Shown here in pieces: positions 37,871 to 47,080 of a stretch of DNA of 64,000 bases. The stretch is from Parazoarcus communis. Its GTDB lineage: Bacteria; Pseudomonadota; Gammaproteobacteria; Burkholderiales; Rhodocyclaceae. The stretch spans positions 1,860,001 through 1,924,000 of the forward strand of contig NZ_CP022187.1 of the NCBI RefSeq assembly GCF_003111645.1, in the 5' to 3' direction. The stretch's first letter is position 1. Each line of letters opens with the position of its first letter. The notes beneath the pieces are model-generated. The model ran no database searches, had not been told where the DNA came from, and saw only the letters and a program-made list of their open reading frames with translations. Both the position numbers and the translations under genes were made by a program.

Positions 37871-38716
37871 TCACAGCCTGTAAAGCCATCCGCGCAGCCG
37901 GAAGTAAGAGGCAATCAGCTGGTAGCGAGAACGCCCGAAACTCCCCTTGGCCAAAGATACGACCGCCCCTACAAGAGGCCGCAAAGCCATATAGCCGACG
38001 AACCAAATCGGGTATCCGGCAAGTTTCATCACGCGACCGAACCCCATGTTGTAGGAGCGTCCACGCGAGAACGTCTTGGCATCGAACTGACTCAGGGGCT
38101 CTGGATGATGAATGTAAAAGCTCGGGTCGTAGACCGCATGACACCCTCGATCCACCGACCTGATCATGAATTCGGTTTCCTCGCCAGACCCCCAGAGCGT
38201 ACCGGCGCCGGTGCCGAGTTCCTCACGGAAATTCCCAACCTTTTCGAACACGGCTTTCCGATAGAAGGTCGTGTACTGAGTCTGCGTAACCCAAGCGCTG
38301 TACCGGTCGATCGTTTGGCGAACGGTTGCCCATCGCCCCTGCGACGGAACCCCCTTTTCGTTGAAGCTCATGCCCGAAAAAATATCGAGATGATCATCCT
38401 TCGAAAACTCGCCATGAACCCTCTCGACAGCTCCCACCGGATACCAGCAGTCATCATCGGGAAATCCGATCACATCACCATCGACATGCCTCAGGCCGAT
38501 GTTCCTCGCAGCGGGCGCCCCTCGGGGAGGAGCCCGTAAAACCAGTAGATTCAAGCGTTCTGAAAACTCCGCCGCCACCGCCTCGGAAAGGTCGTCACGA
38601 CTCTGGTCAACCAAGATCACCTGGTCGGGCAAGCGGGTCTGAATGACAAGCGAGTCAAGCAACCGTCGCAACAAATCCGGACGATCCATGGTTGCAACCA
38701 CCAATGAGATACGCAT
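37871..38716 (-). CDS. Glycosyltransferase family 2
   Basis: 281-residue cytosolic GT-A enzyme: RISLVVATMDRPDLLRRLLDSL, VILVDQSRDD and the nucleotide/metal site GDVIGFPDDDCWYP. The GSGEETEFMIRSVDRG region is the acceptor/catalytic motif (ExxE/D). The C terminus is amphipathic and hydrophobic (GYPIWFVGYMALRPLVGAVVSL), suggesting membrane contact. It adds one sugar of the EPS repeat; the donor is unknown. ATG 38716 is preferred over the TTG two codons upstream. Confidence 0.85.
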   Translation of the reverse strand: MRISLVVATMDRPDLLRRLLDSLVIQTRLPDQVILVDQSRDDLSEAVAAEFSERLNLLVLRAPPRGAPAARNIGLRHVDGDVIGFPDDDCWYPVGAVERVHGEFSKDDHLDIFSGMSFNEKGVPSQGRWATVRQTIDRYSAWVTQTQYTTFYRKAVFEKVGNFREELGTGAGTLWGSGEETEFMIRSVDRGCHAVYDPSFYIHHPEPLSQFDAKTFSRGRSYNMGFGRVMKLAGYPIWFVGYMALRPLVGAVVSLAKGSFGRSRYQLIASYFRLRGWLYRL

Positions 38717-38790
38717 TTTCAAGTCCGCCTAAGAACAATTTTCTGAAAAATCACATCAAATCCAATGCACTCTCGTACATCCAGTTTTCG

Positions 38791-40044
38791 TCACGAGGCC
38801 AATGCTGGGGAGGGAACCGTTTCACCGTTTTCTGGCACAGACTGGCTCGTTCGAAGAATTGTTCGAAGGGCATCGACCTGTGCCTGATTCCACCGCTGCG
38901 CCGCGTGGAAGGCTTCACGCCCCGCACGCTCTCGCTCGTCCGGACTCATCGCAAACCGGATCACCGCATCGGCAAACGCTCTTGCATCGTTGTCAGGAAC
39001 AATGGTCACGCCATCGCCAAACCCCGTGCCGAGACCGCGACTGCCGGTTTCAGTGCATACCGTATGCACCGCTGTAGCCATGGCCTCAAGCAGCTTGATA
39101 TTGATCCCGGTTCCCAGCAGCATCGGATTGACAGAGAGTGGCGCATGGGAAAATGCATCCACCATGTGAGGAACTCGGCCGAGTTTCACCACGTTGGGGT
39201 AATCAGGGATGTGCTTGCAAACGGTTCCCGCAACATAGAGCAGAAAGTCAGGAACAGCCTTAACCACCAGAGGCAAGACCCTGTCGATAAAGTACGTAAT
39301 AGAATTTACGTTAGGGCTACTAGCCGATCCTACGAACGTGGCGCCACCAGGACGATAACTCTCGACCGGCCGACTTAGGTCCAAGAAGTGACTTACGACT
39401 CTGACGGGAGGAGCATCATTGCCCAATCGAGCCTCGAACTCCTTAGCCTCCGGCTCCTGAATTGCGACCACCACATCCGCCCGGCGAAAACCCTTGCATT
39501 CATCCTCTGGCGTTAGCGAAATCCAGTAATCGGGCTTCTTGTCACTACCAACAAACCCAATATGTCTATCGGCGAACGAGTCATGAGTGTCGAGGACTTT
39601 GATAATCTGATCTGGAAAAGCCGAGAATGCACGTGACTGAAAGACATACTCCACAAAAACGGCATCGAAGCTGTGCGATTTCTGAAGCGCCCTCAGTTGA
39701 TCAGTAAATCCGTCGTAGTAAAGCTCATCAAGTTCAAAATAGTATGCGCCAGCTGCGCCTAGTTTCGCCTTGATCTTTCGACCTGCGGTCAAGGTTGCGC
39801 GTTTAACGTTATACCTAAGCTTTTTTATCCCACCACGATAAAGCGGACTAAACTGCTTGACCCCGAATTCGCTCACATGAGCACTCACGTCAATATCAGT
39901 GCCCGCATTGGTTCGCGAGGGAAGGTATATGAAATGCGTCGTATGACCGATAGCCTTGATGGCTCTCGCCAGATTAAGTACCCGACTGCGATTACCTTCG
40001 ACGGTCGGGAACACTGGAATATTCGAAACGATCGCAACTTTCAT
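38791..40044 (-). CDS. Glycosyltransferase family 4
   Basis: 417-residue GT-B enzyme. N-terminal VAIVSNIPVFPTVEGNRSRVLNLARAIKAIGH acceptor domain, TFVGSASSPNVNSITYFIDRVLP at the domain switch, VVKLGRVPHMVDAFSHAPLSVNPMLLGTGINIKLLEAMATA (the E-x7-E type donor motif). The later part, TVCTETGSRGLG, is also of the family. Retaining transferase of the repeat unit; the sugar cannot be told. AT-richer than the eps export genes. Confidence 0.85.
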   Translation of the reverse strand: MKVAIVSNIPVFPTVEGNRSRVLNLARAIKAIGHTTHFIYLPSRTNAGTDIDVSAHVSEFGVKQFSPLYRGGIKKLRYNVKRATLTAGRKIKAKLGAAGAYYFELDELYYDGFTDQLRALQKSHSFDAVFVEYVFQSRAFSAFPDQIIKVLDTHDSFADRHIGFVGSDKKPDYWISLTPEDECKGFRRADVVVAIQEPEAKEFEARLGNDAPPVRVVSHFLDLSRPVESYRPGGATFVGSASSPNVNSITYFIDRVLPLVVKAVPDFLLYVAGTVCKHIPDYPNVVKLGRVPHMVDAFSHAPLSVNPMLLGTGINIKLLEAMATAVHTVCTETGSRGLGTGFGDGVTIVPDNDARAFADAVIRFAMSPDERERAGREAFHAAQRWNQAQVDALRTILRTSQSVPENGETVPSPALAS

Positions 40045-40107
40045 AGTCAAATTCCTTTTTCTTGCAACAAAACGCCATGCATGGATATCGCGCGCCCCGG
40101 AGCGATG

Positions 40108-43026
40108 TTATTCACTTGCAGCCTTACCCAGCCCGTTCTCCGCGCGAGTACCGTGACGGAGTGCAAAGATGCGATCTACCAGCAAGGCGTCCGTGGAAGC
40201 GCCTCGACCAACTTGAATGTAAATTCCTTTCGCATGATCTTTCGTCATTACGAAAGGACCACCGGGAATCAGGATCTCGGTGTAATTTCCGTCTCCAAGC
40301 CTTGCTGCATCGAGTCGGGTCGAGGCCCGCGAACCCGGATAGGCCCCCAAGATGGCAGCAAAATCGTGGCCAGACTGACTGGGAGCATCGATTCGAACTC
40401 GTGCATACAAGTCCCAACGCCCCTCCCCTGGAAGCCGATCGAGCTTGAGGTGTATCGCCCACGCGCGCTCGTTGCCTGGAATCCTTGCTGCGGCAGCATC
40501 GGATGCCTGCGGGTCGGGAACAATGCGTGCCCGTCCGTAAAGGTTGAAAGACAGCTCTTGAAAGTCGACCCAATCGGCCGACTTCAAGCCCTGGACGACA
40601 CTCGGCGCTTGTGGCGGCCGTCGCTCAATGGCGAGCAGTTCCCGCAAAGCTGTGATCGAGCCGTCCTGGCGGTACGCTTTCACCCCTTCGGCTGATATCG
40701 CCGCCCAGAACCGTGCCTGTCGCACCTCCATGGCGGGGTCCCACTCCACTCCCTCGCGCATCGCCATCGCACTCAACGCTGCACGATTCACCAGTGCTAC
40801 GTAGTCAACTGACATTCGTGCGGCACGGACATGACTGAGCCGCTGCGGATCACCGGCAACGGCCACCTCAGCCTCGTCAAACAGCCGGTCAGCAAGCGCA
40901 ATGAATCGCACGCCAAACATGCGCTGATCGACATGCGACTTCTCTGCGAGCACGTCACCATGCTCGTCGATCGCTTGATGCATCAGATCGATATATTCAA
41001 GGATCTGAGCACCGGCAGCACCGTAGTAGTACGTGCAGAACTCAGCAACCAGCGCGCGCACATCCTGATCCGGATTCCACAACAGGCGAGCTATCAACCA
41101 CGCTCTGAGCGAGGCGAATTCAGCGCCACGTGTGTTCCAGCTACCTTCTGCGAAATATCCGTTCACGTTTGGCAAGCCTGCAAGCCAACGGATGCTCTTT
41201 CCGATCGGGTAGATATTCGGTGTCGGCTGCAGGAAGCCACTGAAGTTGGTGATGTGATCCCACACCAGCACGTTTTTCGCAATCCGGCTCCAGCCAGCGA
41301 TATCTTCACCCAACTGCCGGTTACTGCCCTCATTGAGCGGGTAGCGGTAGTCAACATGAATCGTCATCGGAAAAACCATGACGTGGTCGGGCACACGCAT
41401 GCCGGCTGGCGGCGAAAAGCTCCAGTGATACGCATTGAACGCAAACCGGGCGCCCGGCATGTGTTTGCGGACGCGCTCGGCAACATCGATCACCATGTCC
41501 AGCCGTGGTGCGGCAGGAGACCCGCCGTGCTGCTCGGCAAAGCGGCGGCTCGCCGGGTCCATGTCCCAGCCCCAATCCATGTCATGGATGTCGAACCAGA
41601 TGCTGCGGTAATCGGGGTGTTGCTTGAGACGCTTGATGATGCCCTCGGCCATGGCCTGCCGCATGTCGGGATTCATCATCGCGACCTGCCCACCCGCGAA
41701 CCATTCCGGATGCAGTCTTTCGCTGTTCTTCTTGTCCAGCAAGGCCCAGAACGTGCCGTCGCCCCCCTTGGCACGCCAGCTCCGGTCCCAGGTATCGATC
41801 TCGGGCGGCCCGGGCTGAAACGAGGGCCCGTGCGACTCTCCGTTCAGCAGGTTATGCGCACGGAAGCGCTTGTCCTCGCCCTCCGAACTCAGCACCTCGC
41901 GATACGAGAAGCGCGGCACCTGGCGTTCGGTTACCGGCGCGATCGCAAGTCTGGTCTGGCGCGGGATATGCACATAGGTCGGGCTGAGCCACTTTACGCC
42001 GAGCTTGCGATCAAGAAACCAGTTAACGCCGTACATCGTCCCGCGCGAAGTCTGGCCGGCAATGAGGATGTGTTCGCCAACCGTCCGGATAAGGAAGCCG
42101 TCCTCGCCCAGGCCCTCGAACGACAGATCCGGCGCCAGTGCGGCCATCGCCTTTGCGCCCTGCCCGACGACGATCAGACGCTGTGCGCTGCCATCGCCAG
42201 ACGATGTCAGCGGCAGGAAGCCCGAGCCTGTGATCAATTGCAGATAACGGGCAAGCTCTCCAGCCGCGTGCATGGTCACCGCGTCTGCGTCGACGGCGAC
42301 CTGAATGCGGTAGTTGCTCCGGCCGGGCTCTGAAAGGGTGAGCAGCGGTGGTGTCTGGCGAGCCGGCGGACGGTCCGCGACGCCGGCAACAGGCACTGGG
42401 GTCGCACCATCTGCCTCAAGCAGTTCTGCCGCAAGTTCATCACGCCGCAGCGTCGCCGCGGTGTCGACCGGATCGGTGGTCGGCTCCACCCTCACCGCAT
42501 CAAAATAGGCTGCGCCATTCGTTCCGCTGACCTTGCGCAGGTACAGCAGGAGTTCGCTTGCGCCCTCAGGCGCTGCGACAACGACCGAATGCGGGCGCCA
42601 GGTGGATGTCTCGCCGGTCACGAAAAGTGCCGGTTCGGTTCGCCCGCCCAGTGCCACCCGTGCCGGGCCAACCCAGCCCTGATCGACCCCCTCACCCCGA
42701 TAGCTCAGCTGAACGAAAACCGAGCCTGCGGGTGCGTTCTCACCTCGAATACGCATGCTGATCCGGTAACGACTGCCCCCCTTGATGGCGCGCTTGTCCT
42801 GGGCCACGAAACCGCCCGTGACCCGCATCGAGGCATTGCCCTCGGCGGCACCGCCGCTGACAACGTCGCCCTTGCCCCACCACGGCGACTTGCCCGCCTC
42901 AAAGCCGCCATTGGCGATAACCAGCGCACCGTCGCCGGGCTCAGCTGCCAGCGCAAGCGGCGACAGCATCAACCCGGCAAGCAGGGCGACGAGCGCCCAC
43001 AGAATGGGGAGAATCCTTACTTCCAC
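40108..43026 (-). CDS. Large exported DUF4838 / alpha-glucuronidase-like protein
   Basis: 972 residues with a signal peptide (LWALVALLAGLMLSPLALA-AE). Residues about 30-180 form a carbohydrate-binding-like beta-sandwich (IANGGFEAGKSPWW...FDAVRVEP). From about 215 there is the glycosidase N-terminal segment (YRIQVAVDADAVTMHAAGELARYLQLITG) and then the DUF4838 core (YGVNWFLDRKLGVKWLSP, WFDIHDMDWGWDMDP, FNAYHWSFSPPAG, EGSWNTRGAEFASLRAWLIARLLWNP). A further beta domain closes the protein. The GTG start at 43026 overlaps the upstream GT2 stop by 10 bp. It probably trims or modifies the EPS in the periplasm or outside (inference); catalytic residues were not assigned. Confidence 0.75.
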   Translation of the reverse strand: MEVRILPILWALVALLAGLMLSPLALAAEPGDGALVIANGGFEAGKSPWWGKGDVVSGGAAEGNASMRVTGGFVAQDKRAIKGGSRYRISMRIRGENAPAGSVFVQLSYRGEGVDQGWVGPARVALGGRTEPALFVTGETSTWRPHSVVVAAPEGASELLLYLRKVSGTNGAAYFDAVRVEPTTDPVDTAATLRRDELAAELLEADGATPVPVAGVADRPPARQTPPLLTLSEPGRSNYRIQVAVDADAVTMHAAGELARYLQLITGSGFLPLTSSGDGSAQRLIVVGQGAKAMAALAPDLSFEGLGEDGFLIRTVGEHILIAGQTSRGTMYGVNWFLDRKLGVKWLSPTYVHIPRQTRLAIAPVTERQVPRFSYREVLSSEGEDKRFRAHNLLNGESHGPSFQPGPPEIDTWDRSWRAKGGDGTFWALLDKKNSERLHPEWFAGGQVAMMNPDMRQAMAEGIIKRLKQHPDYRSIWFDIHDMDWGWDMDPASRRFAEQHGGSPAAPRLDMVIDVAERVRKHMPGARFAFNAYHWSFSPPAGMRVPDHVMVFPMTIHVDYRYPLNEGSNRQLGEDIAGWSRIAKNVLVWDHITNFSGFLQPTPNIYPIGKSIRWLAGLPNVNGYFAEGSWNTRGAEFASLRAWLIARLLWNPDQDVRALVAEFCTYYYGAAGAQILEYIDLMHQAIDEHGDVLAEKSHVDQRMFGVRFIALADRLFDEAEVAVAGDPQRLSHVRAARMSVDYVALVNRAALSAMAMREGVEWDPAMEVRQARFWAAISAEGVKAYRQDGSITALRELLAIERRPPQAPSVVQGLKSADWVDFQELSFNLYGRARIVPDPQASDAAAARIPGNERAWAIHLKLDRLPGEGRWDLYARVRIDAPSQSGHDFAAILGAYPGSRASTRLDAARLGDGNYTEILIPGGPFVMTKDHAKGIYIQVGRGASTDALLVDRIFALRHGTRAENGLGKAASE

Positions 43027-43841
43027 AGGCCTTCAATACCCGGTTGACGCAGCAGGGGGACACGGAACTTGCTCCGGAACCGCATCAGGCTGTTGAGGTG
43101 CATTCGCCCAGCCCAACTGAAAGGACCGGCAGCACTGCTGCGCTGGTGGTCGTGAACCAGGCGCGCGCCGGGAAAGCACACCACTCTCTCCCCGGCCTGC
43201 CACACTCTCGCGCAAAGATCGACGTCTTCCATGTACAGGAAATAGGCTTCATCCATGCCCGTTACACGCTCGTAAAGCGCTCGCCGGACAAGAAAGCCCG
43301 TACCCATGACCCATTCGGCTTCAAACGGCAGCCCCGGCGCCCACGCATCCAGCATCAGGTGCCGCTTCATGCGCGACTTGAAAGGCCAGTACTTGCCCAG
43401 TGGTGTGCGGCGGGCGGCAACATCCAGCAGACTGTAGAAGCGCCTTGCCGAATGCTGGCGCTCGCCGCCCGGATACACCAGATCGAGCCCGACCAGCCCG
43501 ACGTCGGGGCGTGCGTCGAAGTAGCGGACAACGCGCTCAAGGCTGTCATCCTCGAAGTACGTGTCGGGATTGAGCACCAGCACGAAATCGAGCGAGCACG
43601 CGGCCGCGCCCAGGTTGACCCCCGCGCCAAAGCCGCCATTGCGCGTTGCCCGGATCAGCTGCACGCCTGGCGGCAATCGGGCGGACAGCTGCTCGAAGGA
43701 ATCGTCGGGAGAGCCGTTCTCCACGACGATGATGTCCTTGGCGGCGGCCACCCCATGCTCAAGAATGGAAGCCACGCACTTGCATGTCAGATCCGGCGTA
43801 CGGAAGTTGACGATAACCGGGTTAACTCGTGTGATATTCAT
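43017..43841 (-). CDS. Glycosyltransferase family 2 (rhamnosyltransferase-like)
   Basis: 274 residues: PVIVNFRTPDLTCKCVASIL, IIVVENGSPDDS, RNGGFGAGVNLG, the donor site FVLVLNPDTYFEDDSL, and WVMGTGFLVRRALYERVTGMDEAYFLYMEDVDLCARVWQAGERV, split across residues 175-220. These are typical of the WbbL/RfbF-like rhamnosyltransferase branch. That fits the dTDP-rhamnose operon in this window, but donor choice is inference. ATG 43841 with GAGG upstream is preferred. Confidence 0.85.
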   Translation of the reverse strand: MNITRVNPVIVNFRTPDLTCKCVASILEHGVAAAKDIIVVENGSPDDSFEQLSARLPPGVQLIRATRNGGFGAGVNLGAAACSLDFVLVLNPDTYFEDDSLERVVRYFDARPDVGLVGLDLVYPGGERQHSARRFYSLLDVAARRTPLGKYWPFKSRMKRHLMLDAWAPGLPFEAEWVMGTGFLVRRALYERVTGMDEAYFLYMEDVDLCARVWQAGERVVCFPGARLVHDHQRSSAAGPFSWAGRMHLNSLMRFRSKFRVPLLRQPGIEGLWK

Positions 43842-43863
43842 TCCGCACCTCTCAAGCACTGCA

Positions 43864-44919
43864 CTAGACCGCCCCTTGCAGACACCGTCCGCCCGCACTC
43901 ACCACGTCATCGACAATGCTCCACAGCGCATCCGCCGACGCGTTCCAATCAAAACGCCTGACCTGCTCCCGGCCGCGCCCCGCGAGCTCGGCTCTCAGAC
44001 CCGGTTCGACCATCAGTTGGCGAAGCGCGCGGGCAATGTCGTCCACGGAGTACGGATCGACGATGAGCGCAGCGTCGCCCGCGACCTCGGGCATGGCAGA
44101 TACGTTGGAGGTCAGCACCGGAACACCCGAAGCCATGGCCTCGACGATCGGCAGGCCGAAACCTTCATAGAGCGAGACGAAGGCAATCGCTTCCGCCCCC
44201 CGGTAAATGCGCGGCAGATCCACATCGGCGAGGCGTCCGGCAAAATGCACATATGCTTCAACGCCTTCATTCCGGGCGAGATTCATCAGTTCGGCATTTT
44301 CGGTGCCGGTCATGACGAGATGAACATCCATGTCACGCAAGCCCGAGCGCGCGTAGGCGCAGACAAGCCGATCAAGGTTCTTGTAGCTGCGATGGTTGCC
44401 CGGATAGAGCACGTAGCGGTAGGGCAGCCCGAGCGTTTCGGTGTTGGCGGAAAACTGCGGGCTGACCCCGTTCAGGACGACGTGAACGCGACCGGCCGGC
44501 ATGCCCGACCACTCGATGAACTCACGCCGTGTGTAATCTGACACGCACACCACAGCCTCGCAGCGCCTGTAGAGCGGCAGGAAGAAATGTCGGTAGTAGA
44601 GCGCATGCGCGCGACTGTAGAAGTGAAGGTGGGTCAGATCATGCACGGTCACCACGCTTGGCACCGGCGACCACAAAGGCGGCACGAAGCCGGCGCTCCA
44701 GAACACACCGCCATCAAGCGCTTTCCCCCGCAAGCTGCGGGAAACCGCCAATGGCGATAACGGGCTGCCAATGCGGCCCTGGACATCCAGATCAACCACT
44801 TCGGCATGACTTGGACATCCATCCATCATCGCGGTCATGACGTTGCCGATGCCGGTCTTTTCGGGCCAGCGCATGTCCGAGAAGACCTGATACTTTGCTA
44901 CACATCGTTGATCACCCAT
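43864..44919 (-). CDS. Glycosyltransferase family 4 (mannosyltransferase-like)
   Basis: 351-residue GT-B enzyme: VTVHDLTHLHFYS, AVVCVSDYTRREFIEWSGMPAGRVHVVLNGVSPQF, RYVLYPGNHRSYKNLDRLVCAYA, and donor motif AEAIAFVSLYEGFGLPIVEAMASGVPVLTSNVSAMPEVAGDAALIVDP (E-x7-E). The WbaZ/mannosyltransferase-B branch has this pattern, fitting GDP-mannose from ManC (inference). ATG 44919 has GGAGG upstream and overlaps the Wzy-type gene by 8 bp. Confidence 0.87.
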   Translation of the reverse strand: MGDQRCVAKYQVFSDMRWPEKTGIGNVMTAMMDGCPSHAEVVDLDVQGRIGSPLSPLAVSRSLRGKALDGGVFWSAGFVPPLWSPVPSVVTVHDLTHLHFYSRAHALYYRHFFLPLYRRCEAVVCVSDYTRREFIEWSGMPAGRVHVVLNGVSPQFSANTETLGLPYRYVLYPGNHRSYKNLDRLVCAYARSGLRDMDVHLVMTGTENAELMNLARNEGVEAYVHFAGRLADVDLPRIYRGAEAIAFVSLYEGFGLPIVEAMASGVPVLTSNVSAMPEVAGDAALIVDPYSVDDIARALRQLMVEPGLRAELAGRGREQVRRFDWNASADALWSIVDDVVSAGGRCLQGAV

Positions 44920-46144
44920 GGCGCGCCTCCAAAGACCGCCCATTCAGCAGTCGATCACCTTTCACAGACCGCTCGTGACCAACTGTTGACGTTCCAGAAG
45001 CAGCCTGCAACGTTGAGGCCTGCTGAGCTAATGCATATGAAACAAGCCAACCACAAAACAGATACACGATCTCCGACTGATGCAGTGGGTTGACCAATGA
45101 CCACAAGGCTACGGGCGCCAGCACGATCACAGCCGTTCTGCCCAAACCCACACCTGCAAAGAACATCATCCACATCAACACCCCTGGAATGCCGGCAATC
45201 ACAAACAAATCAAGAGGGGAGCTGAACACTGAGTTCGTTCCTGCGCCGAGCCCCCGTACAGCAATCCAGAAAGTTGAAAAGTACGATTCCACGAATCCAA
45301 ATCCGTAACCAACGAAATTGCGCTCGATGAGTTCAAGCACCTGAACCAAGGCCAACCCTCGCTCCTCCTCGAGACGAACACGCAGCAATTCGCCGGTCAA
45401 TTCAGGGCCGAAACGGTAGTAGAACAATCCAGCACCGGCTGCCACTGCCAGCCACTTCAAGACCCCGCCTCCCTTGAACTGCAGCAACAAGACGACACCA
45501 CACGGAATCAGAATGGTTTTTGATCCGCTCAATAGCGCGACGACGATACATACGGACGCAAACAATGCTGCTGATTTGGGCTTCCGATCCGAGCGGAGAA
45601 AGAGAAGGTAGGCGCCTAGAAAGAAGAAAACCGCAAGCCAGTTGCGTTCCTTGAATGTGCCGTGCAACGCCCCTTGCATGAACGGGACATGTTGATGCAA
45701 CACGGGCACCTCAAAGTGCTGAACCAGAAACTGAAAGACAAGAAACAGCCACAGGAACAAATACCCGTATGGCATCTTACGTGACTGATAATAGCTTCCT
45801 AGAGTCCTCCCGACCAGATAGCAGGCGGGATAGACGATCGCGAACTTGATCACCTGCTCCACCGCTTTCACGCGGTCGTAATCCGAAAAAAAGGTCAGCA
45901 CCAGCGCCGTTGCCATGAAAAGCACGTAGCACAATACCTCCTGCAGTCGCGGCGCGAGCCCCCCCCGGAGAACGACAAGCGCAAGCGTGCCGAGCACCCA
46001 CAGCTGTCCCGACTGTGCTGGGCCGATTTGGAAAAACTGAAGGGATATCAGAAACAGGCCGACAATCACAAAGGGATCGTTAAAACCCATCGACTGAGGT
46101 CGTGCCTTCACAATATCGTTCACACAAGAGACTCCCACATGCAT
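44912..46144 (-). CDS. O-antigen polymerase/ligase-like membrane protein (Wzy type)
   Basis: 410 residues with about 10-12 hydrophobic helices (for example PFVIVGLFLISLQFF, LWVLGTLALVVLRGG, LLFLRSD, SAALFASVCIVVALLSGSKTILI) and a periplasmic loop with LEEERGLALVQVLELIERNFVGYGFG, a Wzy_C-like pattern. Probable polymerase of the repeat unit on the periplasmic face. It sits between the exosortase genes and the first glycosyltransferase. An ATG at 46144 is used; the TTG two codons upstream is not supported. Confidence 0.75.
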   Translation of the reverse strand: MHVGVSCVNDIVKARPQSMGFNDPFVIVGLFLISLQFFQIGPAQSGQLWVLGTLALVVLRGGLAPRLQEVLCYVLFMATALVLTFFSDYDRVKAVEQVIKFAIVYPACYLVGRTLGSYYQSRKMPYGYLFLWLFLVFQFLVQHFEVPVLHQHVPFMQGALHGTFKERNWLAVFFFLGAYLLFLRSDRKPKSAALFASVCIVVALLSGSKTILIPCGVVLLLQFKGGGVLKWLAVAAGAGLFYYRFGPELTGELLRVRLEEERGLALVQVLELIERNFVGYGFGFVESYFSTFWIAVRGLGAGTNSVFSSPLDLFVIAGIPGVLMWMMFFAGVGLGRTAVIVLAPVALWSLVNPLHQSEIVYLFCGWLVSYALAQQASTLQAASGTSTVGHERSVKGDRLLNGRSLEARHG

Positions 46145-46174
46145 ACGCAATAAATAGCGTTGTAACTCAATAGC

Positions 46175-46357
46175 CTATCCAACAGCCTTAACAAGTTGTG
46201 CATTCAACCGCGCAAAACCGAGCGCTGGGTGGACCGCCACACCTACAAGCCAAGTCCCCGCGATTCCAAGGGTAATTTCAAGTTCTGAAAGGTTTATCTC
46301 CGTTGCCACCGGAGGCAATAAACACCACAAAGCTAACAACAATCCCAAAAACCACAC
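46175..46357 (-). CDS. Possible small membrane protein between epsI and the polymerase gene
   Basis: 60-residue reading frame, GTG start, mostly hydrophobic (WFLGLLLALWCLLPPVATEI; LGIAGTWLVGVAVHPALGFARL). It is in the same frame as epsI, just after the epsI stop, and fills the gap before the polymerase gene. No clear ribosome site. It could be a real small membrane protein, a decayed gene, or chance. Confidence 0.3.
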   Translation of the reverse strand: MWFLGLLLALWCLLPPVATEINLSELEITLGIAGTWLVGVAVHPALGFARLNAQLVKAVG

Positions 46358-46381
46358 CCAAACTGAACAGGGCCGTAGTAT

Positions 46382-47080
46382 TCAGTTGCGCGACTGATAC
46401 TTCAGCCCGGCGATACGTGCGCGATCCTGAACTCTCAGCTGACTAATCATGCTTTGAAGGAAATCACCCTGTAATGAAAACGCACGTTCGCTGTCAGGGT
46501 CGATGCTGGACAGGCGAAAGATCAGCCCATCCGGAATCAGTCCTTTCAATCCATATTCGAGCTCTACGATTCGCCGCTGAAAAAGACTCGATATGGCAAC
46601 GTCACCTACTGTGGTCCAGTAAGTGAGCGGCTCAAAGCGTGAACCAGCTCGGGTTTCCATGCGAACGACCGGTATATTTCCATAAGGAGTGGGCAACAGC
46701 CCGCCCTGCGTGGATGTCACGGTGAAGCCCTGTGCGGGATAACAGAAATCGGGCTTGTGCGCCTCCAATTCCCCACGCTGATCCTCGCCATATGCGACTG
46801 ACAGCATGACGCGCTCGCCGGCCTCACTGATGTAGATCCGATTAATCACTTGTGAATAGAGCTTGTCCAGGAGCACGCTTGCCTGCGGATTGACGACCTC
46901 GACCGGCGTGCTGTCGAGACGTTGCCACCCTTCGAAACGATCCGGCAGCACGGCTTCGAGATCGAGTTTGGTGCCCAGATCGGAGAGCTTGATGACCGGC
47001 TTGAAATGTTCGGCCACGACGAGCGAGAGCATCATGATCACCGCAAGTGCGATGGCTACGGGCAAACTGAGCGCCTTCAT
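46382..47080 (-). CDS. epsI: Exosortase B-associated protein EpsI
   Basis: 232 residues with an N-terminal membrane anchor (LPVAIALAVIMMLSLVVAEHF) and a periplasmic domain. Family features visible: LPDRFEGWQRLDS, then YSQVINRIYIS, and the conserved HKPDFCYPAQGFTV (Cys-Tyr-Pro-x-Gln-Gly). The EpsI family accompanies or is fused to exosortases and is needed for EPS export or PEP-CTERM processing; its biochemistry is not settled. The start overlaps the xrtB stop (ATGA). Confidence 0.9.
   Translation of the reverse strand: MKALSLPVAIALAVIMMLSLVVAEHFKPVIKLSDLGTKLDLEAVLPDRFEGWQRLDSTPVEVVNPQASVLLDKLYSQVINRIYISEAGERVMLSVAYGEDQRGELEAHKPDFCYPAQGFTVTSTQGGLLPTPYGNIPVVRMETRAGSRFEPLTYWTTVGDVAISSLFQRRIVELEYGLKGLIPDGLIFRLSSIDPDSERAFSLQGDFLQSMISQLRVQDRARIAGLKYQSRN

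Noticed and set aside
37154-38539. 461-codon plus-strand frame across manC copy 2 and a GT2 gene
   Set aside because: Runs antisense through two recognisable genes; the matching frame in manC copy 1 exists only because the DNA is the same.
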